Source of the DNA: SABI01 sp963677695
GTDB taxonomy: Bacteria; Spirochaetota; Spirochaetia; Sphaerochaetales; Sphaerochaetaceae
Assembly: GCA_963677695.2 (NCBI GenBank)
Contig: CAXXUJ010000001.1
Span: 1 to 64,000 of the forward strand
Length of the DNA stretch: 64,000 nt
Direction: 5' to 3'
A program made the position numbers and the translations under genes. Positions within the stretch are counted from its first letter, which is position 1. The number at the start of each line of letters is the position of its first letter. Shown piece after piece: positions 7,931-17,439 of the stretch. Below the pieces are notes generated by a model. It saw only the letters and a program-made list of their open reading frames with translations. It had not been told where the DNA came from and ran no database searches.

Positions 7931-9567
7931 ATAATCAGCTCCTTATCATAGTATCGGCAAGCATTGAACGCTCTCCCCTCTCCTTCCCCGCAGGGGCTCT
8001 GAGCGTCTATACTTCCATCATTCATGATGCGTTTCTCATGGAAACCCTCTCTGTCAGCCATAGCCACTACTATGGTGATACAGATGATCCCGCTGCCGCG
8101 GGAGAAAAGCTCGCATCATTCACCCCCGATTACCTGGGCATCTCCCTCTACCTGTTCAACAGGGAGTGGATGTATGCCTTCCTCTCCTCCTTCTCCCGCC
8201 TCTCACCCGAAACCGTCATTCTCGCAGGAGGACCCGATGTGATCAGCTCTCCTGAAGAACTGATCAGAAGGGGGGTGAGCTACCTGAGTATAGGAGAGGG
8301 GGAAACAACGGTACGGATGATGATGTATGCACTCGTACAAGGGAATAAACCGGAGGGAAAAGGTATCTACTCTCAAGAGAAACCCTCCCTCCTTCCTGCC
8401 TATGAACCCGATCTGGATGCCCTTCCCTCCCCCATCCTCTCTCTCCGCAATACCCTTGATTCGTACGAGGGAATCCTCTGGGAGATGACACGGGGCTGCC
8501 CGTTCCACTGCGCCTTCTGCGCAGAGTCACGTGGAAACAGAAAGGTGCGCTCCTATTCATTCGACCGTTTACAGGCGGAAATGGAAGTGATCAGGGAAAA
8601 GGGGATAGAGAAGGTATTCGTCCTTGACCCTACCTTCAACCTTGAAAAGAAGAGAACGGAGAAGATTCTCACCTTCCTCATAGAACACTCTCCACCTTAC
8701 GTACACTACACCTTTGAAGTACGGGGCGAACTGCTCGACAAGAAAACCATCTCCCTGTTCAGCGCCCTTACCTGTTCACTCCAGATCGGGCTGCAGAGCA
8801 GCGATCCCGAGGTGATGAAGCATGTGGACCGCGCTTTTGAACCGGATAAGTTCTATGCAAGGGTCTCCTCCCTCCATCGACACGGTATCGTTTTCGGACT
8901 CGACCTCATCATCGGCCTTCCCCATGACACCTTGGAATCGTTCAAGAATAGCGTGGAGTACGCAGTGAAGCTGAGGCCGAGCAACCTCGACATCTTCCTT
9001 CTTGCCCTCCTTCCAGGCACAGAACTGTACGAACAGCGCGATACCTTCGCAACCAGCTACCAGAGTGAATCCCCCTACCTCGTCATCGAGACAACCACGA
9101 TGAACGAACAGGAGATTGAAACTGCCCTTGCCATACGAAAAGGGTGTGACATCTTCTATACGAAAGGGGAAGCGGTGATGTGGTTCATCCGCGTCATTGA
9201 GGCGCTTGAGATGAGCGCCGCCGATTTCTTCCTCTCCTTCGCCCTCTTCCTTGATTCTGACCAAATGCGTGAAGATGATGATACCTTTGTCCTGCAGGAA
9301 GAGTTTATAAAGAGAATATACACCGAAAAGGGGAAAACTGAATTCCTTCCGTTGATCCTCAGCTATGTGGAGCTCCACCAGGGACTCTGCTACCTGAGAG
9401 ACTGCGGTGAGGAACCGGTTGTCCACCTCTCCTACCCCATTGAGATATTGAACAGGCTTGATGATGAAGCGGCCCAAAAGATACTGATGGACCCTGGTAC
9501 CGGACAAAGAGAGCATGACCTGCTCTTGTACATGGTAGAGGGAGAGGTGATGATAGAGGAAGTGTGA
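7927..9567 (+). CDS. B12-binding-domain radical SAM protein
   Basis: 546 residues. The N-terminal ~140 residues form a cobalamin-binding-like fold (LGISLYLFNREWMYAF, VILAGGPDVISSPEELI, YLSIGEGE). The radical SAM cluster motif CPFHCAFC is near residue 195 in MTRGCPFHCAFCAESRG, followed by the TIM-barrel core with QIGLQSSDPEVM and GLDLIIGLPHDT. A C-terminal region of about 170 residues resembles the DUF4080 tail found in this family. The substrate is unknown; relatives include methyltransferases and enzymes of unassigned role. The TTG start overlaps the stop of the LiaF-like gene (TTGA). Confidence 0.82.
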   Translation: MNNQLLIIVSASIERSPLSFPAGALSVYTSIIHDAFLMETLSVSHSHYYGDTDDPAAAGEKLASFTPDYLGISLYLFNREWMYAFLSSFSRLSPETVILAGGPDVISSPEELIRRGVSYLSIGEGETTVRMMMYALVQGNKPEGKGIYSQEKPSLLPAYEPDLDALPSPILSLRNTLDSYEGILWEMTRGCPFHCAFCAESRGNRKVRSYSFDRLQAEMEVIREKGIEKVFVLDPTFNLEKKRTEKILTFLIEHSPPYVHYTFEVRGELLDKKTISLFSALTCSLQIGLQSSDPEVMKHVDRAFEPDKFYARVSSLHRHGIVFGLDLIIGLPHDTLESFKNSVEYAVKLRPSNLDIFLLALLPGTELYEQRDTFATSYQSESPYLVIETTTMNEQEIETALAIRKGCDIFYTKGEAVMWFIRVIEALEMSAADFFLSFALFLDSDQMREDDDTFVLQEEFIKRIYTEKGKTEFLPLILSYVELHQGLCYLRDCGEEPVVHLSYPIEILNRLDDEAAQKILMDPGTGQREHDLLLYMVEGEVMIEEV

Positions 9568-9628
9568 GATCTGCACTTGCAATCCTCGCAGCTATACCCT
9601 AGGTTAAGTAACATAAGGAAGAATAAGA

Positions 9629-10348
9629 ATGAAGAAATTTCTACTGATTACAGCAGCACTCATCATGGCATTCACCCTCAGCAGCTGTGTCATGCAGCAG
9701 GGACTCACCCTCACCGACAGCAAGGCCGGCTGGGCGACGACCGATCTGAGTGTGTACGATTTCTTCGTTCAGGTGCTCGAGGATTTCGAACCGTTCGACC
9801 CGACGATTCAGGAAAAACCAATACTCGAGACCTCGGTGGATGATTTTGTCACCGAACTTGATGCTGCAGAGAGTACCGATCAGGTCGATGCGATGAAGAT
9901 CAACGACACCTCCTACTTCATCGATTTCACCTTCAACTCCCTCCAGAATCTTCTCAGGGATCTCAATGACCGTCAGGACCAGACTCTTCTCACTATTTCA
10001 GAGAAGAACGGGAAAACACGACTGACCTTCTATCTTGATATGACTAACTACCCGGAGCTGGAAAGGATCGTCCCCTTCCTTGCCGATGAAAATTTCGAGA
10101 CCTTCGGTCCCCGCTACAACGAGGGGATGAGCGAGGCAGATTACCTGGAAATGATCATGTACATACTTGGTGAAGAGGGACCGGGAGCTATTGAAGACAG
10201 TGTGATCTCTCTGGTACTCAACACTCCCGGGAAGATAACATCCTCACAGGGAGGAGTGAAGGAGAGTCCGAACACGATTCGCTTCGATATTCCTCTCATC
10301 GATATCCTCCTTCTCGCCCACCCGATCACCTTCTATGCCGAGTGGTAG
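9629..10348 (+). CDS. Predicted lipoprotein, function unknown
   Basis: 239 residues with a lipoprotein signal peptide: MKKFLLITAALIMAFTLSSC, cysteine at residue 20. The mature protein is acidic. Its N-terminal GLTLTDSKAGWATTDLSVYDFF and C-terminal VISLVLNTPGKITSSQGG with NTIRFDIPLIDILLL recall the LppM-type lipoprotein domain, but I am not sure of that. It is likely anchored to an outer leaflet of the cell envelope. AAGGAAG lies 9 bases before the ATG. It follows the radical SAM gene by 61 bases and may share its transcript. Confidence 0.7.
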   Translation: MKKFLLITAALIMAFTLSSCVMQQGLTLTDSKAGWATTDLSVYDFFVQVLEDFEPFDPTIQEKPILETSVDDFVTELDAAESTDQVDAMKINDTSYFIDFTFNSLQNLLRDLNDRQDQTLLTISEKNGKTRLTFYLDMTNYPELERIVPFLADENFETFGPRYNEGMSEADYLEMIMYILGEEGPGAIEDSVISLVLNTPGKITSSQGGVKESPNTIRFDIPLIDILLLAHPITFYAEW

Positions 10349-10360
10349 AAGCATACCGTT

Positions 10361-13300
10361 TTATTCGGCGACAACGCAGTTGCGCCCTCTCTCCTTAGCC
10401 CTGTAGAGATTGTCATCAGCTTTCTTCAGCAGGGCATCAGGATTGTCCGAGGGAACAGCTTCTGCGACCCCTATACTGATTGTCACACATACCTTATCAG
10501 CGACCTTCACCCGTGACTGAATATTCACTCTCAGGCTCTCAGCCCTCGCAGCTGCATCATGCAAGGAAACACCGGGGAGAATCATAACAAATTCATCCCC
10601 TCCGATCCTGTACAGATCATTGCTGCCGAGAAGGGAAGTCTCCCTGGCGATATGAACAAGCACTTCATCCCCTTTCAGGTGTCCATAGCCGTCATTGATA
10701 TTCTTGAACAGATCGATATCGAAAATGAAGAGGGAGAGAGCTGAATGTGTCTTTCCTAACTTCTTGAATTCCTTCTCAAGCCTCTCATTGTAGGCTTTTC
10801 TGTTCCCTATCTGGGTCAGTTCATCGACAACGGCCTGACGCCTGATCTTCTCCATCGCATCATGGAACTCGGTCACATCCTCGCTCGTCATGAGAATACG
10901 CTCCTGATCAGGCATCAGGGCAATTGAGGATTTTATCCTTCTCCTGCTCCCGTCTTTGGTAAAGCATTCTCTTTCAAAACCTTCATAGGAACCTGTTTCC
11001 AGAACCTGATTGAGAACACTGTCCAGCTCTTCATGGTATCGAGGGTCAGTGAAGTCGTGACAGTTCTTCGTGAGAATCTCGGTCTCAGAGTAGCCGAACA
11101 TCTGAGCGAACCTCTCATTCACAAAGATAAACTCACGATTCTTGTTCAGCAGGGAAATACCTTCCAGAGAAGTCTGGAAAATGGTTTCAAGTTCATCCTT
11201 CTGCTTTGTGATCAGATTTTCATTGATCTTCTGTTCTGTAATATCTCTCAGTACGGCAACAGCCTGCCATTGCTGATCTTTCCTGAGCGCTCCGATGGAG
11301 AGAGCAACTTCCACTTCGTGTCCATCCTTGTGGATGGCCTGCAGGTTTACTGTCTTTCCTACAGCTCCTCCTTCACCGGTCTTCAGAAAATGGGGAAAGG
11401 CGGCCTGATGGGCTTGATGGTAACGCACCGGAGCAAGGAGGGAATGAAGATGTTTCCCGAGCGCTTCCTCTGCAGAATAGCCGAGGACGTGAGCTGCAGC
11501 TGGATTCCAGAAGATGATGGTCCCGTCAGTGTCCATCATGATGATCGGGTCGGGACTTGTGTCGGTGATCGAGCGCAGTTTCTCCTCCTGTCCCACTATT
11601 TCTGAAATATCCTGCATGATGCCCAAAGCCTTGATGAGGTTTCCTCGCTCATCGAACTCCAGGTCGATGGAAACATTGACAGGAATGGTTGTTCCGTCTC
11701 TCCGGAGAAGCCTGTGCCTGCAATGGTACCCGCTCTTCTGCTCCATCGCAATTTCATGCAGCTCCTGAATACGAGGGAGATCCTCAGGATGTACATAACT
11801 GTAGAAAGCCTCGAGGGAACCATCGAAGTGGTCTTCATCGGTGTCGAGAAGACGATAGATCTCATCACTGCATGCTACTACGCTATTCAGTATATCAGCA
11901 TTCCAGTATCCTATGTTCGCCGTGTGCTGTGCTCTTTCAAGAATGCGGTTTTTCGCTGATATCTCCTGCTCGTAGGCAGCCATGTCCGAAATATCCTGGA
12001 CAGTTCCCACCGAGCGTATCACTTCACCCTGTTCATCAAGTTCATGGTAGGCAACTTCATTCACGTATACGATAGTCCCGTCATCCCTGAGCACCCTATG
12101 CCTCAACTTATATCCGGTTTTCTGCTCCATGGAATCAGCATAGGCTTTGTTCAGCATCTCCCTGTCATCAGGGTGCACATACCTGAGAAACCATTCATAT
12201 GTGGCTTCAAAGCTCTGCGGCTGAACGCCGAAGATCAGGTAGACCTCATCGCTCCAGGTGAGATGATCCTGCTTCACATCATACTCCCAGAAACCGAGCT
12301 TCGCCGCTTTCTGCGCGCTTTCCAGCACCTCATTCTGATGCCTGATGGTACGTTCATTCTCTCTCTGTTCGGTAATGTCCCGGGCTGAAGAGTAGATGTA
12401 CTGAAGACCGTGAATCTGTATCCTGCTCGCAACGACAGAGGCGATATAGGTCGAACCGTCCTTTCTTGTGTGAACACGCTCGATCGATATCGGAGAGTCT
12501 GTAATACTCCTCGTGATCGCCTGGAATTCTGAGATATCTCCAAGGTTCTTGTCAAAATCAAGAACGTTGAGATTGTCCATCTCAACTTCATCATACCCGA
12601 GCAGCTCCCGTGTACGTTTATTATACTCAAGCAGATCACCGCTCTCGGGATCAAAAATGAAGATCGCTTCAGTCGCAAGCTCCATCAGTGCCTGATACCG
12701 CTGCTGTTCGTTCTGAATCGTTTTCATCCCCGATTTCAGATTACTCTGCATCTCGTTGTAAGCTCTGGCGAGTATTCCTATCTCGTCTCCGCCTGCATCA
12801 GAAACTTCTATGAATCGGCCGCCTGAAACAGAGGCCATGGCGTCAGTCAGATTATCGAGAGGGGTCAGAAGTCTTTTCACAAAGATAAAGGCGAAAAGGA
12901 ATACGAGGGGGAGAAGGATAAGGAGAATGATCAGGTTGCCCGGCAGATATCCTCTCTCGATCTTTCCTATCTCTGCCGTGTCCAGTTCAACAGCGAGTCC
13001 GAGATTGTATGTCTCAATGTACCTGACATAGGAGAGGACAGGAACGTTTCTGTAATCAACTGATTCCAGAAATCCTCCGTCGGGGTAGTTTTTAGCCTGC
13101 ATGACTGACACCTGAGCATCAGAGGAGCTGAGAGTCCTCACGAATGTACTGTTCGCATCATATTTCAGGGGAGAGAGGAAAAGAGCACCACCATCTTCCG
13201 TATACTGAACGAATTCAGTATCACCGGAGACGAATCCTGCCTGAGAAAAATCAGATACCACCGCTATGAGTTCATCGAATTCGGCAAGAACAAATATGAG

Positions 13301-13822
13301 AGCATCAAGGTTGCCGTCATCATCGATAACAGGAACACGTGAGTGAACATAGGGAATCTCACCCTTTTTCATGAATTCAAGGAGAACCTGAGGATCTTCC
13401 AATGTTCCATTACCGGAAAAACTGTAATAAGGAGCTCCTGACTTTCCGCCGGCAAGGGTGGTTGCCAGAATCTTTCCCTGCGTATCGGTCATCGTAACCT
13501 CTGCAATGATGTGGGAGGCCTCATTCATGTGGGTAAGGTTATGCTGCAGCTCATCAAGGAATTTCGGGTTTCCCGTTTCCTTATACCTTTCAAGGTTTTC
13601 AAAGGAATACCCTCTTGGAATGGCAAGGTTCAGTTCATCCTCAAGAGTTGCGAAATAATGTTCGATGCCATGTGCTTTCAGATTGGAAGACTGCCGGAGT
13701 TTTGATTCTATGAGCTGTCGGGTGCTTGATGTGATGGTACGATGGTAGCTCAAAGAGATGACAAAGATAACAAGAAATACTGCGGCCAGTATAAAAAGAT
13801 ATATTTTCCCTCTGAGTTTCAT
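10361..13822 (-). CDS. Membrane sensor diguanylate cyclase: extracytoplasmic sensor, HAMP, five PAS, GGDEF
   Basis: 1153 residues. Order: membrane anchor 7-27; periplasmic sensor region about 28-290, Cache-like; second membrane span 294-316; HAMP 317-370; PAS 376-487; two PAS_3-type domains 500-612 and 625-742, each with a WxxD start and YVHP-[ED]D; PAS 748-865 (PDPIIMMDTDGTIIFWN); PAS 878-985; GGDEF 990-1153. The catalytic motif RIGGDEFVMIL and DIDLFKNINDGYGH are intact, so it should make c-di-GMP. The RxxD product-inhibition site is missing (GSND at that place). Transcription is opposite to the lipoprotein. No clear ribosome binding site is seen. Confidence 0.9.
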   Translation of the reverse strand: MKLRGKIYLFILAAVFLVIFVISLSYHRTITSSTRQLIESKLRQSSNLKAHGIEHYFATLEDELNLAIPRGYSFENLERYKETGNPKFLDELQHNLTHMNEASHIIAEVTMTDTQGKILATTLAGGKSGAPYYSFSGNGTLEDPQVLLEFMKKGEIPYVHSRVPVIDDDGNLDALIFVLAEFDELIAVVSDFSQAGFVSGDTEFVQYTEDGGALFLSPLKYDANSTFVRTLSSSDAQVSVMQAKNYPDGGFLESVDYRNVPVLSYVRYIETYNLGLAVELDTAEIGKIERGYLPGNLIILLILLPLVFLFAFIFVKRLLTPLDNLTDAMASVSGGRFIEVSDAGGDEIGILARAYNEMQSNLKSGMKTIQNEQQRYQALMELATEAIFIFDPESGDLLEYNKRTRELLGYDEVEMDNLNVLDFDKNLGDISEFQAITRSITDSPISIERVHTRKDGSTYIASVVASRIQIHGLQYIYSSARDITEQRENERTIRHQNEVLESAQKAAKLGFWEYDVKQDHLTWSDEVYLIFGVQPQSFEATYEWFLRYVHPDDREMLNKAYADSMEQKTGYKLRHRVLRDDGTIVYVNEVAYHELDEQGEVIRSVGTVQDISDMAAYEQEISAKNRILERAQHTANIGYWNADILNSVVACSDEIYRLLDTDEDHFDGSLEAFYSYVHPEDLPRIQELHEIAMEQKSGYHCRHRLLRRDGTTIPVNVSIDLEFDERGNLIKALGIMQDISEIVGQEEKLRSITDTSPDPIIMMDTDGTIIFWNPAAAHVLGYSAEEALGKHLHSLLAPVRYHQAHQAAFPHFLKTGEGGAVGKTVNLQAIHKDGHEVEVALSIGALRKDQQWQAVAVLRDITEQKINENLITKQKDELETIFQTSLEGISLLNKNREFIFVNERFAQMFGYSETEILTKNCHDFTDPRYHEELDSVLNQVLETGSYEGFERECFTKDGSRRRIKSSIALMPDQERILMTSEDVTEFHDAMEKIRRQAVVDELTQIGNRKAYNERLEKEFKKLGKTHSALSLFIFDIDLFKNINDGYGHLKGDEVLVHIARETSLLGSNDLYRIGGDEFVMILPGVSLHDAAARAESLRVNIQSRVKVADKVCVTISIGVAEAVPSDNPDALLKKADDNLYRAKERGRNCVVAE

Positions 13823-13975
13823 AGCTGATTATCGTCTCCGTATTCAGTCTTATTAAAAGTTATAACATAGAATCAATGCAATTTCAGCTTAAAAATAAGA
13901 ATAGTTCGCAATAAGAAAGGTAAAACACGCTATGTGGAACCGAAAATCTGCAATGCACACTGAAGACGGATACAG

Positions 13976-14006
13976 AAAAAGGACTCCGCTGTATGAAATC
14001 CTTTTT
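13976..14006 (-). terminator. Probable terminator after ychF
   Basis: AAAAAGGA and TCCTTTTT form an 8-base stem with a 15-base loop. Read on the minus strand it ends in a T run, 28 bases beyond the ychF stop. The long loop makes it a moderate call; it could work in both directions. Confidence 0.45.
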
Positions 14007-14033
14007 CCTATAGGGTATGAGATTATTCCCGTA

Positions 14034-15140
14034 TCAGACGTTGAAGCGGAAGTGCATGATATCGCCGTCGGCGACTTCATACTGCTTACCTTCAAGGCGT
14101 AAACGGCCGTTCTCCTTCACCTTCTGTTCGCTTCCGTAGGTGACAAGATCATCGTAGGAGTAGACCTCCGCCTTGATGAATCCCTTCTCGAAGTCGGTGT
14201 GGATGACACCGGCCGCCTGCGGCGCCTTATCACCGGCATGGAAGGTCCAGGCCCTGTTCTCATCTGCTCCTGCGGTGAAATAGGTTCTCAGGCCGAGGGT
14301 ACGGTATCCACTGTGGATGAGGGCGTTGAGTCCCGATTCCTCCAGCCCTTCGGCTTCCAGAAACTCCTGTCTATCTTCTTCACTTTCAAGGGAGGCGATC
14401 TCTGCTTCGATCTTCCCGCAGATCACGACAGCTTCGCTGCCTGCCTCTGCGGCGATCTTCTTCACCTCTTTGACATATTCGTTATCGCCGTGAATGCCCT
14501 CTTCATCAACGTTACAGACATAGATGACGGGTTTGGTGGTAATCAGGTGCATATCGGCAATGAGGGCAAGCTCATCTTCATCAAGACCGAGGGTTCTCAC
14601 TCCCTGCCCTTCCGATAGTCCCGCCTTCATCTTTTCAAGGATCGGCATCATGACGGCTGCTGCCTTTGCAGCCTCCTTGTCCACTCTGGAGGATTTGCTG
14701 GTCTTCGCCAGTCTCTTATCAACCGTCTCAAGATCTGCAAGGGCAAGTTCGATATCGATCGTCTCTATATCACCTGAGGGATCGACCTGACCGCTTACGT
14801 GAGTGATATCGGGGTTCTCGAAACAGCGAACGACGTGGATAAGTACTCCCACCTCTCTTATGGATGCAAGGAACCGGTTCCCCAGTCCTTCACCCTTGCT
14901 CGCTCCTGCGACAAGTCCTGCGATATCGACAAATTCTACTGTAGCGGGGATCACTTTCTTGGTGGGGATAAGCTCGGTGATCGTATCGAGCCTTGGATCG
15001 GGAACGCTTACCATTCCCACGTTGGGATCAATGGTACAGAAGGGGTAGTTAGCCGCCTCGGCCGGCGCTGAAGAAAGTGCCGAAAATATTGTTGATTTCC
15101 CTACGTTAGGCAGCCCTACTATGCCGCAATTCAATCCCAT
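14034..15140 (-). CDS. ychF: Ribosome-binding ATPase YchF (OBG family)
   Basis: 368 residues, the standard length. The P-loop is GLPNVGKSTIFSAL at residues 8-21, followed by NYPFCTIDPN and the G3 motif DIAGLVAGASKGEGLGN. The G4 motif is NVDE instead of NKxD, which marks the YchF subfamily that prefers ATP over GTP. The TGS-like C-terminal region is TYFTAGADENRAWTF to GDIMHFRFNV. YchF binds the large ribosomal subunit and influences start-site choice and stress responses. The ATG has AGGAGA 6 bases upstream. It is divergent from hflX. Confidence 0.96.
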   Translation of the reverse strand: MGLNCGIVGLPNVGKSTIFSALSSAPAEAANYPFCTIDPNVGMVSVPDPRLDTITELIPTKKVIPATVEFVDIAGLVAGASKGEGLGNRFLASIREVGVLIHVVRCFENPDITHVSGQVDPSGDIETIDIELALADLETVDKRLAKTSKSSRVDKEAAKAAAVMMPILEKMKAGLSEGQGVRTLGLDEDELALIADMHLITTKPVIYVCNVDEEGIHGDNEYVKEVKKIAAEAGSEAVVICGKIEAEIASLESEEDRQEFLEAEGLEESGLNALIHSGYRTLGLRTYFTAGADENRAWTFHAGDKAPQAAGVIHTDFEKGFIKAEVYSYDDLVTYGSEQKVKENGRLRLEGKQYEVADGDIMHFRFNV

Positions 15141-15194
15141 ATGTTATCTCCTGTTACTGGTTAATTTCCTATTGCGCGATGAGTATAGCACATA

Positions 15195-15224
15195 TTGACA
15201 ATTAAGATAACACTTCACTATAGT
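15195..15224 (+). promoter_or_regulatory. Sigma-70 promoter of hflX
   Basis: TTGACA (15195-15200), an 18-base spacer and TATAGT (15219-15224). This decides the gene start: a TTG start at 15195 would place translation on the -35 box, upstream of the transcript. Confidence 0.75.
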
Positions 15225-15233
15225 TTCTCTTAC

Positions 15234-16517
15234 GTGGAGGTATCAGATCTGATAGAACTTACAAGCTCTGATCTTAGGGCGCTCATCGTAGTCCTCCGTT
15301 CACCGCAGGACGGGGATGCACTCATCACCATCAGAACAGGAGAAATCGAATCTCTCATAGACACTATGGGACTCGAACGCATCCACACTGAAACGATAAC
15401 CCTAAGAGAGATCACACCTGCAACACTGATTTCAAGCGGCAAGACCGAAGACCTCGCTATGCTCGTCGAAGAGCTGGAACCCGATACCGTCGTGTTCGAT
15501 ACCTTCCTATCTCCGCGCCAGCAGAGAAACCTTGAAAAGATATTCGACTGCGCCGTGATCGACCGGGAGGAGGTGATCCTCCAGATTTTCAGCAACCACG
15601 CACAGACGAGGGAGGCAAGACTTCAGATAGACCTAGCCTATGCCCTCTACTCCCTGCCCCGCCTCACCCGAGCATGGACACACCTTTCCAGACAGCAGGG
15701 AGGAGCAAAGGGAACAAGAGGAGAAGGTGAAACCCAGCTTGAAGTCGACAGACGACTTGTCCGGGACAGGATCACGAGAATCGAGAAGGAACTTGCCGTT
15801 GTCCGAAGACAGAGAAGCGTGCAGAGGAAGAACCGCGTAGACGGAATCCATCCTCTCATCGCCGTTGTCGGGTACACGAATGCAGGGAAGTCCTCGCTCC
15901 TGAAATCCCTTACTGACAGCGACATCTATGTCGAGAATAAACTATTCGCGACCCTCGAACCTGTAACAAGAAAAGTACAACTTCCGTCGGGAAGGACAGT
16001 ACTCATGAGTGACACGGTTGGGTTTGTACAGAACCTCCCCCACCACCTTGTAGAATCGTTCAAGAGCACACTCGAGGAAGTACTCTTTGCAGATATCCTG
16101 ATCCACGTGGTCGATGCCTCACATCCTGATCCACTCTCATGTTATGAGACGACCCTCGAGGTACTTCATGAACTGGGTATAGGTGATAAACCGGTCATCA
16201 ACGTGATCAACAAGATCGATGCGATAGAGAACCAGTTCGCCTACCAGAGAATGAGACATGAACTGGAAGATATCGTAGAGATAAGTGTGAAAGAGAGAAT
16301 CGGGTACGAAACACTCCTGAAGAGAATAGAGGATACCGTATTTTCCGATACCGTGGAACTCAACCTCCTGATCCCCTACGAAGAGGGAAGACTGGTCTCG
16401 CTCCTCCATTCCAGGGGAGAGATATTCTCCACTGAATACAAAGAGAGCGGAGTCGCAGTCCGTGCTGCTATACCCCACTCTCTCCTTGAGTCATATATCA
16501 GATACGCTCAGGCGTAG
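15234..16517 (+). CDS. hflX: GTPase HflX
   Basis: About 427 residues. HflX is a ribosome-splitting GTPase active on stalled or heat-stressed ribosomes. The N-terminal HflX domain has DTVVFDTFLSPRQQRNLEKIF and the glycine-rich GGAKGTRGEGETQLEVDRR linker. The G domain follows: G1 GYTNAGKSSLL, the FATLEPVTR switch, DTVGFVQNLPHHLVESF, and NKID. The start is uncertain: GTG at 15234 lies 9 bases after the -10, whereas a strong GGAGGT (15236-15241) points to a CTG at 15249, giving MIELTSSDLRAL. A frame extension to 15195 is ruled out by the promoter. It is divergent from ychF. Confidence 0.93.
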   Translation: MEVSDLIELTSSDLRALIVVLRSPQDGDALITIRTGEIESLIDTMGLERIHTETITLREITPATLISSGKTEDLAMLVEELEPDTVVFDTFLSPRQQRNLEKIFDCAVIDREEVILQIFSNHAQTREARLQIDLAYALYSLPRLTRAWTHLSRQQGGAKGTRGEGETQLEVDRRLVRDRITRIEKELAVVRRQRSVQRKNRVDGIHPLIAVVGYTNAGKSSLLKSLTDSDIYVENKLFATLEPVTRKVQLPSGRTVLMSDTVGFVQNLPHHLVESFKSTLEEVLFADILIHVVDASHPDPLSCYETTLEVLHELGIGDKPVINVINKIDAIENQFAYQRMRHELEDIVEISVKERIGYETLLKRIEDTVFSDTVELNLLIPYEEGRLVSLLHSRGEIFSTEYKESGVAVRAAIPHSLLESYIRYAQA

Positions 16518-16535
16518 CTGTCTGATCTCTTCTTC

Positions 16536-16976
16536 TTAGAAGTACCAGAGGCCGCCGATACCTGACTTGATATCAACACCGAAACCTGAACCGAAACCTA
16601 CTCCTGCTCCGACATTGAGGAACACCTCAATCGGGTACTCGTTGAAATAGTAGGAAAGTCTGCCCAGTCCATCAACATAGACCATCCAGTTGCTGCTGAT
16701 ATTGACGCCGAGAAGTCCACCTGCTTCGAGGTAGAGTGGAGCTTCACCGATCATGAAATCTGTGATCGGGAACAGAACACCACCGTCGATATTCACACCA
16801 CTGAAGTAGGAAGAGAGATCTCCCACGATCCTGAAATCACCCATGCTGTAGGATGCGGTAATTCCACTGGGATAACCACCAACCAAACCAACTCCGAATC
16901 CGTCGTTATTAGCTGCAGCAAACATAGGAGTAACACATAGTACGACCAGAATAATCAATACAATCTTTTTCTTCAT
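16536..16976 (-). CDS. Small secreted outer-membrane-like protein
   Basis: 146 residues with a cleavable signal peptide (MKKKIVLIILVVLCVTPMFAAA). The mature part alternates hydrophobic and polar residues with many glycines, typical of a small beta-barrel, and ends in WYF, the terminal aromatic-Phe signature recognised by the BAM complex. The protein at 22359-22832 has the same layout and ending (YYF), so the two may be a family in this organism. The function is unknown. GGAG precedes the ATG by 7 bases, and the leader holds a short GGGG-ATA-CCCC palindrome. The gene converges on hflX. Confidence 0.65.
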   Translation of the reverse strand: MKKKIVLIILVVLCVTPMFAAANNDGFGVGLVGGYPSGITASYSMGDFRIVGDLSSYFSGVNIDGGVLFPITDFMIGEAPLYLEAGGLLGVNISSNWMVYVDGLGRLSYYFNEYPIEVFLNVGAGVGFGSGFGVDIKSGIGGLWYF

Positions 16977-16997
16977 TTCAGCTCCTTCGGGGTATCC

Positions 16998-17076
16998 CCT
17001 GTCTTAACTTATTGTCTTCATAATACTCCATTATTAAAGTCATTGCTACTACGAAACGGAAGAAACTTAAGACAGG
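16998..17076. repeat. Inverted repeat CCTGTCTTAA / TTAAGACAGG
   Basis: A perfect 10-base inverted repeat (16998-17007 and 17067-17076) with 59 bases between the arms, in the AT-rich gap upstream of the small outer-membrane-like gene. It is too widely spaced for a terminator. It may be a scar of a small insertion or a pair of regulator sites. Confidence 0.35.
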
Positions 17077-17171
17077 AGTTATTAACATAAGGAGACCAAC
17101 AAGCTATAATAGTAAAATTTAAACACTTTATACTTGAAGTATTTAAATATTCACATTATTCTTACCTATGA

Positions 17172-17357
17172 AAAGGATGTTGGAAATCAGATATCAGCTA
17201 CGCACTGAAAGACACTATGTATATAGATGTCGGCATTTCAGTTCATAACTTTCTGTATTTCATCGACTACGGAGGCCCTGGGGTCAGCTCGGAGGCAGCT
17301 CTCAACCTCTGGGTCAAACCCTTTACCGGTATCGGACGATATATCAATTATCGCTGA
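17172..17357 (+). pseudogene. Possible remnant of an outer-membrane protein gene
   Basis: An open stretch after a TGA at 17169 encodes 61 residues with a beta-strand-like pattern: SDISYALKDTMYIDVGIS, HNFLYFIDYGGPG, SEAALNLWVKPFTGIGRY, then a stop. An ATG at 17217 would give 46 residues, but it has no ribosome binding site and no signal peptide. The composition suggests the C-terminal end of a barrel protein that has lost its front. It lies in the 463-base gap between the small outer-membrane-like gene and the next lipoprotein. It could also be chance. Confidence 0.3.
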
Positions 17358-17439
17358 TTTGGTATTCATCTGCTTTAAAGAACACCTCATTCAACTTGAT
17401 GACAATAGATTTGAAACTCAATTTTCAAGGAGAAAATAG

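Noticed and set aside
8776..9582. 268-codon minus-strand frame opposite the radical SAM gene
   Set aside because: It lies wholly antisense to a well-supported gene, has no recognisable motif and a His/Leu-rich composition typical of shadow frames.
11033..11605. 190-codon plus-strand frame inside the multi-PAS cyclase
   Set aside because: Antisense to the PAS domains; no protein features.
13932..14102. 57-codon frame starting in the ychF-cyclase gap
   Set aside because: It runs into the 3' end of ychF on the other strand and spans the probable terminator; no sign of selection.
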